Shown here: positions 12,518-21,390 of the stretch, piece by piece
Numbering within the stretch: the stretch's first letter is position 1
How the letters are laid out: every line of letters starts with the position of its first letter
NCBI GenBank assembly: GCA_033030425.1
Contig: JAUFSD010000014.1
Coordinates: 682,001 to 746,000 of the forward strand
DNA from: Verpa conica
Taxonomy: Eukaryota > Ascomycota > Pezizomycetes > Pezizales > Morchellaceae
Direction: 5' to 3'
Length of the DNA: 64,000 bases
Made by a program: the position numbers and the translations under genes
The notes under the pieces: model-generated
Database searches by the model: none
The model's input: only the letters and a program-made list of their open reading frames with translations
Told to the model about the DNA's origin: nothing

Positions 12518-13240
12518 GTTGATAATAGATTATGTCTTTATTAGGAACCTGGCTCCCTGTATACTAGTATAGCTAGCACAATAAGTTATGCATACCAGGA
12601 ATTATTCCTAGGATAGCACTGAAGTCATGAAAGAACGATTATGTGAAGAACTGGAGTTGAGGAGGTTAGTTTACTTTCTAATAAAGGTTTGGGAGGTAAA
12701 TTCTGGGCTATTCGTTTTGTACCCTTGAGAGTTCCTATAACCGTTCTATAGGTTTTCCCCTCCATATCATAATAAATTAAGCCAGGCTAGGGCTATGGCT
12801 ATAATTGTAGTTTTGGTATATATCTTAATATTCTTAGTGTTACCAGCAGACTTGGCAGGCTTTATTAAGGCTGTCTATAAGTCTACCCACATTTTGTTTG
12901 TTAGTACATATACATGCAGTCACAAAGAGAAATTAAACTATTAATTGGAACGAAATTAATGAGCACAATGGAGAGTGATTTATTTTGTGAGCCATGGAGG
13001 TTTGTAGGGATTATTCTGTTTATTTTAGTATATATTACGGGGATTGTTTTCAGGCCTTCAGCAGCTGTGGTTCTGGCAACCAGCAAAGCCTTGCAGAATG
13101 GTTAGAACTTGGCACATCGGATACTAAAACTCACCTCATCACCTCGCTTTAACCTTCAACCAAGCAACAAGGATCAACAGACTACCGAGCCTATCACATA
13201 TCTACTACTGGGCCATAGTAATAGAGCATCCTTGACTACT
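12518..13240. other. Intergenic between array copies A and B
   Basis: AT-rich, with no supported gene. TTAAGGCTGT at about 12863 resembles the upstream element of copies C-E, but lies much further (about 380 bp) from copy B's start. A short open frame at 12914-13105 with a hydrophobic middle has no recognisable identity. Confidence 0.45.
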
Positions 13241-14157
13241 ATGAGTACACGCGAGCAAGCTCTAGGTACACGATCCCCGCCTCTGTATTCCTCCCACACT
13301 AACAGTTCAACAAGCGATCGGCCGAGTACTGTTTAGTCAAGAAGTGGAAATCATTGTTTTATCACGTTTCTATGAACGCACACTAGTAGCGCCTAGCGGA
13401 TATAAATATGTCGCCGTTTTCGTGCCAAAGAGATGCTCTCTCAACTTATTATTACAATCTGACAGCAGCGAGATCTTTTCGAAACCCAAAACCTTCCGAC
13501 TCCCGTGATTCCGCCATCAACGACTTGTTGGAGATAATGGAAAAGGCGATGGGTGGAATCTTACCAGTACCCAATTCCGATGGGTCCAACTGAATCGATA
13601 AGACGTTAATCCCCGACATGTATAAGCCTACTACACCGAGTGATACCCAACCGGCGGAAACTTCTGTTAGGCCAAGCTGTACACAGAAAATTGCAAGGGA
13701 TAATAAGGTAGGAAGGCAGCTTACGGCATACACACCATCTGGTGAGCCTTATACCGAAGAGCACGAATTAGAAACTCCGAATACCGAGGGTTCGTCTGCA
13801 CTAGCATATGATCCCGCAATTGGCTCTGGGACTGACTCCACGCCAAGAACTTCAGTTGTGAGCGACAGTGGTACAGTTACTCTATCATTCTGTAACGAAC
13901 CCCGCATGGTAGGAGGTGGGAGGTTCGAAAGAGGGTGTACGGAAACCGTCCGTCTAGAAAAGAAGCTCGCGGATGCAAACATGGCCATGGGCAGACTAGA
14001 ACGGAGGCTGCTTGATGCAGAAAGCCGATACAAGGACCAGCAGAAGCAGGTCGAGGGGTACAAAGCCGAAATAAAACAATCAAAGACCACTATAGAATCC
14101 CAAAATAACGAAATAATCTCACTCAAAGCATCAATCCACGCATTCCAAGCCACTTAG
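13241..14157 (+). pseudogene. Array family copy B, decayed (frameshift plus stop)
   Basis: The tiny first exon survives (13241-13265, ending REQALG), but the intron acceptor region has changed: the TAG|AGAACTG seen in copy A is not present. The homologous frame restarts near 13310 (RVLFSQEVEIIVLSR, then VFVPKRCSLN). At about 13470 the stretch coding ILFET in other copies is one base short, shifting the frame to a TGA at 13508. The other frame continues the homology (AINDLLEIMEKAMGGIL) until an in-frame TGA at 13591-13593. A third open stretch (13618-14157) holds a damaged conserved motif that keeps YTPSGEP but has lost IWRVVG, plus RTSVVSDSGTVT and the coiled coil, ending SLKASIHAFQAT. It most resembles copy A. 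Several independent lesions make a sequencing error unlikely. Confidence 0.8.
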
Positions 14158-14667
14158 TCGATTGAGAGGCGGTATTGTGAAGAAGTGCTAGAATAGTTAG
14201 TAGTAGAGATTACAAGCCCTCTTGAAATAGGGTCAATTCACTATGACATATTCTTTTTGTTTATCAAACATATTAAGGGCTTTATGAGTAGCGTGGTAGC
14301 TGAAGCTGAGGGTTCGCGGGGTGAGGCCCATGCACTATTCTCCATGTAAACGTACTAGGAGGGACGAGACCACATATATATATTGCATGGAATAAAATAT
14401 GTTCCTTTACGCACAATGTTTTTAAGGAGAGTAAATTTAAAAGGATTCGCATTACTACCTTCTGTTATGATTACCTTTCTTAATGAGTTATTAAGAGTTA
14501 TGGTAAATTTTTAAGGCCGCCAGCTGTGGTCTTAACAGCTGAGGTAAGCAGCTTAACATATCCCCCCACTCTGAACCCGTCACAAGAACTGGGAGATCAA
14601 TTTCCAAATCTATCAACCGTCCATCGATCAAACTATAACAGTAATTATATCTTCTCAAAACTACATA
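14158..14667. other. Intergenic between array copies B and C
   Basis: AT-rich spacer. It contains the shared upstream element TTAAGGCCGC (14511-14520) and paired CAGCTG hexamers (14521-14526 and 14538-14543) before copy C. No gene is seen. Confidence 0.5.
14511..14520 (+). promoter_or_regulatory. Shared upstream element of the array (copy C)
   Basis: TTAAGGCCGC lies 157 bp before the ATG of copy C. The same or nearly the same word occurs 139-158 bp before copies D and E, and a C-rich CCCCNCACTC-type stretch follows it in all three. This may be a binding site or simply part of the duplicated unit. Confidence 0.4.
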
Positions 14668-15793
14668 ATGAATACTATACGCGATCGAGCTCTAGGTAAG
14701 CGATCCCTACCTTTATAGTCTATCATCCTAGGCTAACTACCAGCTAGAGAGCTGTCGAGTGTTCTTTAGTCAAGAAGTACAAATTATTACCCTATATCGT
14801 ACCCACAGTAGGATAGCCTATAAAGGTACCTACGGAAATGGTATCCCCTTTGATCCCTACAACCAACAATATAATGCGTACACCGCCGTTGTCCTGCCAA
14901 AGTCATGTTCTCTCAAGTCATTGGTACACTATGACGCGAGCGAAATTCTTTTCGAGACCAAATTTAATGAGAATTTTAATTCTCGTGATGATCCCATCGC
15001 TAGCATACTGGACATGATTGAAAATAGTATGGGAAAGATCTTGCTAGCACCTAATTCCGAGGAGCCGTCCCCCCGGATCGATAAATCGGCAATACCCTCC
15101 ATATGTAAGATCACTACATCGGACTCAGGTGATACTCAGAAGGAGCCGGCAGAGTCCCCTGATACGACAGACCATACACAAATAACTATAGAAGGGGATA
15201 GTGTGGGGGATGATACGGTGGCAGGGTCGACTGTACTGGACGCAGGTGATAGATCGGCCGGGTCTCAGGACTTGATAGCACAAAAGAGAAGGATCTGGCG
15301 GGTTGTGGGATACACATCATCCGGCGAGCCCTGTATCGAAGAACATGAACCAGAAGCCTCGGACGCCCGAAAATCATTTCCGTTATCGCAAAACTCTACA
15401 TTCGACTCCAGAACTGTCTTCACGCCAGGAAATTCCGTGTTAAGTGATAGTGGTACAGTTACTCCATTAGTATTTGAAGGCAATTCGGTGGCAGGGTGTG
15501 CAAAGGAACTCGAGGAGGCGAATAAGGAAAACACTAGACTACAAATAGACCTCGAGAAGGCAAATGGGGCCCTCGAAGAGGCAAAAGATGAGACTGAGAG
15601 ATTAACACAAGAACTCCTTAACGCAAATGGTCTGTGTGCGAGGTTAGAGGGGAAAATGGAGGAGTATCAAATTACCATCGGATCCCTGAATAACGAAATT
15701 GCATCCCTTAAAGAATCAATCCGCATAGACCAAGAAACTCGGGCTATTGAGAAGCAGATGGTAGCAGAGTTTACGAAGAGCTTTTTGAAATGA
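14668..15793 (+). CDS. Array family copy C: uncharacterised WRVVGYT-SGEP motif protein
   Basis: Exon 1 14668-14695 (28 nt, MNTIRDRAL then phase 1); intron 14696-14747 (GTAAGC..GCTAG); exon 2 14748-15793; 357 aa. Layout as in copy A: ESCRVFFSQEVQIITLYR, YTAVVLPKSCSLKSL, EILFETK, MGKILLAP, RIDKSAIPSICKI; a long acidic and Thr-rich linker; WRVVGYTSSGEPCIEEHEPE from 15296; FTPGNSVLSDSGTVTP; then a coiled coil (KELEEANKENTRLQIDLEKA...). The C-terminus adds IDQETRAIEKQMVAEF, shared with copy D and absent from A and B, so C and D look like the closest pair. No known domain; probably soluble. Confidence 0.85.
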
Positions 15794-16230
15794 AGTCTAA
15801 AAATGGTTTTATGGTGGGTAGAAGAATTAGGGACAAATCAGAGATGCTCTGGTTAGTGTTGTTTACTTAGAGTGTGACTGGATTCACGAGATTTTCTTTT
15901 CTTTTTTTCTTTAGCTTGAATTCATGAGATAAATATATAGTATATATATTACTATAATATATATGCTACTGTCAAGAGAAAAAAAACTAGTAAAATTTGG
16001 AAATAGTGCATAGTAGGCTTAATGTTACATATATTCTCGTATGTATGCTCATCTTATTCACTTGGCAGCCCCCCCAAAATGGAAATAATGTTTAAGGCTG
16101 CTCCAGTAGCTGTAGCCTTAACCATCCCATCGCGCCTCATTCCCCTCACTCTAGCCTCACATCTGTCGCAAGAAGAGCTGCCATCTCGTCGACCAAGCTA
16201 TCTTTAATCCCCCAAAATAAAGACCTAGCT
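15794..16230. other. Intergenic between array copies C and D
   Basis: Contains T-rich and AT-repeat stretches (15895-15965) and the shared upstream element at 16092. No gene is seen. Confidence 0.5.
16092..16101 (+). promoter_or_regulatory. Shared upstream element of the array (copy D)
   Basis: TTAAGGCTGC, one base different from the copy C and E words, lies 139 bp before the ATG of copy D. It is followed by CCCCTCACTCTAGCC, which copy E also partly shares (CCCCTCACTCACTTA). Confidence 0.4.
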
Positions 16231-17352
16231 ATGCCTGATATTAACTATGCACGCGAGCGCATTTTAGGTAATAAACCATGGTTTTCACAGCTAGCTTTTC
16301 GTCTCACTAATAGTTAGCTAGAGAGCTGTCGCCTATTGTTTGACCAAGAAGTCCGAATCATTACTTTGGTCCGTTACTACAACGGTGTATCTCCGTTTGA
16401 TAACCTATATGGCGATTATTACACTGCTATTGTCCTACCAAAAGATTCTTCTCTCAAGTCGGTAGCTACCAACGGGATTCTTTTCGAATCCGAAAGACCT
16501 AATAGTAACCGTGATCTTGCCATCTGGGGACTATTGGATACGATCGAAAGGAAAATGGGAACGGTATTTGGACACCCACCCAAATGGATGGGTTCGTCCC
16601 ACTGGATATCGGAGATTAGCCCCATAAGCAGTATGTGTATCTCTGGCTACCACATAAAGACAGCAGAGCCTTCTTTTGTGACGGTCTCTACACAAACCAC
16701 AGAGGAGAATGAAATGGAGAGTGATGAAGTGGTGGGAGCAACTATAATAGGCAGCGGGCGTAAAAGTGTTGAGGAAACCATATCACGAGGAGGAAAGATC
16801 TGGCGGGTTGTGGGATACACATCATCCGGCGAACCTTGTATCGAGGAGCATGAGCCAGAAACTCCGAGTAACAATGACCCGATCACATTACCACAAAGAC
16901 GCACAATCGCTAGCAATTTCGAGGGCCACTCGTCTGAGTATCCCGTTTTTGACTCGGGAAATATCTTTACACCAGGCACATCCGTTGTGAGCGATAGTGG
17001 TACAATTACTCCATCGGTATATGACGACCACTTACCGGCAGGATACGCAAAAAAACTTGGGGACGCAAATATGGAAATCATTATGCTACGAAGAGACCTT
17101 GGGGAGGTAAATGGGGCTCTCGGTGACGCAAAAAAGGAGATTGGAAAGCTAGAACTAGAGCTGCTTGGTGCAAATTACCGGTCCAAGATGCAAATCGATG
17201 ACTACGAGGCCGAAAAAAGGCAATCACAAATCGCTACTGAATCTTTGAGTAAGGAGTTAGCCTCTCTCAAAGAATCAATCCACCTAGACCAAGAGGCCCG
17301 GGCTACAGAGAAGCAGGCGGTAGCAGAGTTTATGAGAAGTTTTATGAAATAA
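16231..17352 (+). CDS. Array family copy D: uncharacterised WRVVGYT-SGEP motif protein
   Basis: Exon 1 16231-16267 (37 nt, MPDINYARERIL then phase 1); intron 16268-16321; exon 2 16322-17352; 355 aa. N-terminal domain: ESCRLLFDQEVRIITLVR, YTAIVLPKDSSLKS, ILFES, IERKMGTVF. The usual KSAIPSMCK is altered here to SEISPISSMC. The linker holds VSTQTTEENE. WRVVGYTSSGEPCIEEHEPE starts at 16801, identical in protein to copy C and nearly so in DNA. FTPGTSVVSDSGTITP follows, then a coiled coil and the tail DQEARATEKQAVAEF as in copy C. Function unknown. Confidence 0.85.
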
Positions 17353-17808
17353 CAGATAGCAGTGGGTAGATGGGATTAGGTTATATTATGTTTCATAGTT
17401 TTATTTGGCATCAATAGTGTTGGAGAGTGTGGCTATAAGAGCTATCGTTCTCCACTCAAGTGCTGCCTAATTAACCACCCTACACGGGCATGTACCTTTA
17501 CGTATACTATTTTTAAAATCGATCAGGGGAAAGGATTAAGAACATATGAAGAAAGATATGTAGTAAAATTGTTATATATTACCTATATTCCTATTTAATA
17601 TCTCTACTTTCTTCTTTTTGCTTTTTTTGGCGGGCTATTCTATAACATAGTTAAGGCCGCCTCAACATCGCATCACTGTAGTATCTACATCAACCCCGTA
17701 CTATTCCCCTCACTCACTTAACCCCTCAAGCCCTTTACAAGAAGGATCACCATCCACCGACAAAGCTGTTATAGTGAGCATACTTTGATTCTCAAGGAGA
17801 GTTTAACT
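17353..17808. other. Intergenic between array copies D and E
   Basis: AT-rich spacer with a T-rich tract at 17610-17635 and the shared upstream element at 17651. No gene is seen. Confidence 0.5.
17651..17660 (+). promoter_or_regulatory. Shared upstream element of the array (copy E)
   Basis: TTAAGGCCGC, identical to the copy C word, lies 158 bp before the ATG of copy E, again followed by a C-rich CCCCTCACTCAC stretch. Confidence 0.4.
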
Positions 17809-18981
17809 ATGTCTGAGGTTCATTATATAGAAAAGCAAATACTAGGCAAGTGATCCCATTTTTGTGGTCTGTCTCAAGCTAACCATTGATTAGAGCAGTG
17901 TCAATTGTTCTTTAGTCAGGAAGTAAAGATCATCACCTTACAGCACTCCCTCGACAGCATTCAAAGCCAATTCTTTCACGGCAACAGTAACGCTTACACA
18001 GCCATTGTCCTGCCAAAGACTTGCTCCCTGAAATCGATAACACAATCCGATACTAGCAAAATCCTTATCGAATCCGTCAATTCATATGACAGGGCAAATG
18101 CCATCTACAACTTACAGTTCAAAATCAATACGAAGATGGCGCAGATATTTCCAGTAAAACTCGACGTCCAGGGATCTTATATCAACAAATCGGCGGTCCA
18201 CGAAGCGTATAGTCTCATCGCCCCAGATAACACCCAGTCAGAACAAGTGGAACCTCCTGTTGTGACAAGCTCCACACAAACAACAGCGGAAATCAAGGAT
18301 GATATAGCGGAAGATACTACACTAAGCACGGGTGGTAAGAGAGCTGAGGAGCCGATAAAACGGAAAGGAAGGGTCTGGCGGGTTGTGGGATATACACCAT
18401 CCGGCGAACCTTGTATCGAGGAGCACGAACCAGAAACCCCGGATTCGCCCACACCGCCGCCACAGAGACACATAACCGCTAGTTCCGCCGGGAGCTGCTC
18501 ATTGGAATACCTTTCTTTTGACAACAGAACAAAATTTACACCAGGCACCTCAGTTGTGAGCGACAGTGATACAATCACCCCATTGCTAAATGACGAACAC
18601 TCGCCGGTGGAGTGCGCTGAGAAGCTTGAGGAGGCAAATAAAGAGATCACTCGCCTAAAAAAGGAGCTTTTAAAGGCAGAGAAAGAGATTGAAACCTTAG
18701 AAAATAACATCGAGGAGAAAGACAAGGACATGGGGAAAATACAGAGTAGTTTATTCGACGTAGAAGCCAAATGTTTTAACCAAGAGAAAGTGATCGAGGA
18801 CTACGAAACCGAGAAGGCACAATCGGCGGCTACTATAGAATCTCTCAGTAACGAAATAGCTGCCCTCAAAGAAACTATCCATGCTGCTCAAGATGCTCAG
18901 GCCACTACGAAAAGACTTCATGAGGAAGAGCTAGAGCAGATCTTGGCAAATCTTATGCGTACACTAGGCAGGAGTACGTAG
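17809..18981 (+). CDS. Array family copy E: uncharacterised WRVVGYT-SGEP motif protein, GC-AG intron
   Basis: Exon 1 17809-17845 (37 nt, MSEVHYIEKQIL then phase 1); intron 17846-17893; exon 2 17894-18981; 374 aa. The intron donor is GCAAGT, not GT, at exactly the position where copies A, C, D and G have GT, so it is a real GC-AG intron or a disabled one. Protein: EQCQLFFSQEVKIITL, YTAIVLPKTCSLKSI, INKSAVHEA, linker SSTQTTAEIKDD, WRVVGYTPSGEPCIEEHEPE from 18376, FTPGTSVVSDSDTITP, then the longest coiled coil of the array (KKELLKAEKEIETLENNIEEKDKD...). The tail AAQDAQATTKRLHEEELEQ diverges from C and D. Function unknown. Confidence 0.83.
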
Positions 18982-20016
18982 CCGTAAAGATAGGTTCCAG
19001 ATGGCCCTTAGAGTAAGGAATAAGGCTAGTAGATAAAGAGGTATGAACTGGTAGGGCTGCAATACCTCGTATTTTCTGTTGTTTAATGAGCATCAAATTT
19101 TTTAGTTTCCTGGGTTTATTTAATATATCCAGAGGAGGGCTGTTTGTGACCCAAAATCTCTTTACCTCTCACATTTTTGTATAATATGAGACCTTATGAG
19201 TATTTATTTCCCCGTTTTTCTTTGAAGGTTAACTAGTGGTTTGATATGATTTGGGTTCTTTATCATTCGACTTTCTGAGGGGAGAGGATTGTTTGTTTCG
19301 TTAATTATATTATATTACTCAGCTCGGAATTGATCAATTTTTTTCTGTACGTAGAATAACTACGTAATGTGCTCACTAGTGGCTCCATAGATTTATGAGG
19401 ATTCAATATTTATTTTACTTTACCGCTATTACGGACTACCAGGTAACTACTTTGGATTCGTATTGTTTTTCATATAGAGCCCGCTCCCCTATTTGCGAGA
19501 CCTGATGCACTTCCTGAGTGAAAGGCTATGCCAAACACTAACCAGAAATAGCATACGACTTATACGACTTTTGACTTGACTCCCAACTTAGCTTTTGACT
19601 CTTCTGTCCGCTATTCTCTAGGAAGCTAATAAGTGGTGACTCCCTACAAATATTTTAGAATATACAGGTCTAGTCCCGTTCCCAGCCAATACACATAGCA
19701 TTCTACATTTTCTCTTTAGAACTCTAGTGGATATTGGTCGATCATCATCTAATATTCTTAAATAGGCTTGAATATTTACGACCCCATTCTACTCTAGAGA
19801 CTATACACCAATGCTGCCGTAGAGAACCCACGAGAGATATGTGGTTATTGAACAAAGAGTAGAGTCCTTCGATGTTCTAGAACAGGCATTCATGAATCGT
19901 CTCCGGAACACCTATATTTAAAGCAAAGATTTTACCAAAGTCGATCACAAAACACATCCTTACGGCTTCAACCTAACTACAAAGCCAAGCCACCGAATCC
20001 CAAGCGTTATTCAACT
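18982..20016. other. Intergenic between array copies E and F
   Basis: About 1 kb, AT-rich, with no long open frame on either strand and no recognisable element. Confidence 0.55.
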
Positions 20017-20350
20017 ATGGATACACCCGATGACCTAAGCAACACCCGCAAACAGATCCTAGGTAAGCACTAACCCTCATCCTTAGTTACGTTTATTATC
20101 TTAAAAAAAACTTTTACTAGAAAACTACCAATGAATGTTCGGCGAAGAATTACAACTAATTACATTCCTAGAGCGAGATTACTACTACACCACCATTGTC
20201 GTACCGAAAGCATTCTCTCTCATGACCATTACTAGTGATTATTCTTACAAGGACCCAGGCCAAAATAAGAGATAGAGATACAGCAATATACGAGTTGCTC
20301 GATCAAATTAACCGAATCTAAAATTGGCAAAATTTTACAGTTTGATTCTC
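20017..20350 (+). pseudogene. Array family copy F, truncated remnant
   Basis: First exon intact (20017-20062, 46 nt, ending TRKQILG) with a good GTAAGC donor, intron 20063-20120 and a normal TAG acceptor. Exon 2 reads ENYQ, then TGA at 20132-20134, then MFGEELQLITFLERDYYYTTIVVPKAFSL until a TAG at about 20273. Weak homology continues with frame changes to KIGKILQFD near 20345. Nothing resembles the conserved central motif or coiled coil, so the 3' half is gone. The stop replaces the Trp seen in copy G (CRWLFG). The F/G-type features (longer exon 1, LITF) make it nearer to distant copy G than to its array neighbours. Confidence 0.8.
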
Positions 20351-20568
20351 TTAGGCTTACATTAAAATAAATTAGGAAATATTGCTTAGTGGTTAAATTC
20401 CATGTCTAATTAAATAGTAACTCTTTGGAGTTTTACCGATGTGTAGGGCGTTTAGGGAGAGAGTTAACGTTAACGAAACCCGTGTAGGTGTGTAGAGTCT
20501 ATTCTTTTGCCTAGAGGTTTAGTCTTTGAGTGATATCGCACGATCGTAAAATAATTGGCCCTAAATAT

Positions 20569-20932
20569 ACATGTTCTGGCCCGTTGGGGGGACGCCCTCA
20601 ACGGGCAATCTGTTAGGTGCCCTACCCGTTGGAGGAACACCCATGGGCGAGCCAACAAAGTATAGCCTAATTAATACAGGGACACTCAAAAGAATAAGAA
20701 TAATAGCTAGAAAATATAAATCTATCTTGAACTATATTTGTGATTTTTTTGGATTTTATTCTATGCTTTATTAAACTTGTAGGAGGCTGGAAGCTTTGTT
20801 CTGAGTGTTTTTTTGTAGCCAGGATTTTTTTTATGTTGTTACCCATACAGGGGACGTAGGTTGGCCCATATAGAGGACGTCCCTCCAACAGGTTGGCCCG
20901 TTGAGGGGACGTCCCCCCAACGGGCCAGAACA
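20569..20932. mobile_element. Palindrome-ended MITE-like element 1
   Basis: About 365 bp. The left end ATGTTCTGGCCCGTTGGGGG recurs as its reverse complement at the right end (up to 20932), with imperfect matching for roughly 45 bp. Each end is itself partly self-complementary (GGCCCGTTG ... CAACGGGCC). The AT-rich interior has no protein-coding capacity. A diverged relative lies at 37.9-38.6 kb, sharing interior words such as AATAATNGCTAGAAAATAT. No clear target-site duplication is seen. Best described as a non-autonomous terminal-inverted-repeat element. Confidence 0.65.
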
Positions 20933-21390
20933 TACATACCTTCTTTAAGAGCCTTTTAATTTATACTTTGCTGCCATTGACTCCATTGTTCCGCCCAAAC
21001 CTCCAGGTGTTTTTCAATACCTTATAATATATAAGATTTTAGAGCCATAAATATACCCACTACATAAAGATGTACTCCCTATCATACATCTAAGATTTCT
21101 AATTGATTTATCTTATCGCTTCATCGGAGATCACACGCTCATAAAAACTGAAGAATCCTTACCACTTTATGCTTAAGAAACTAGCACATCTATGCTCTAG
21201 ATATTGTTTCCTATATTTTTCTATATATAGAATCACTTCTATGCTTCTCCATCTGACCCGATAACATCCCAAGTAACAAACTAATTCTATAGCATATTAC
21301 AAACCTACACCCAAGTACGACTCAAGGAGGGCCAACTTCACCAAACATATAGCCCCAATCCCCATCGTTCGACCCTCCTTATGCTATTAC
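20933..21390. other. Intergenic between MITE 1 and the polymerase gamma 3' end
   Basis: AT-rich with no supported gene or repeat. It forms the 3' flank of the minus-strand polymerase gene. Confidence 0.5.
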
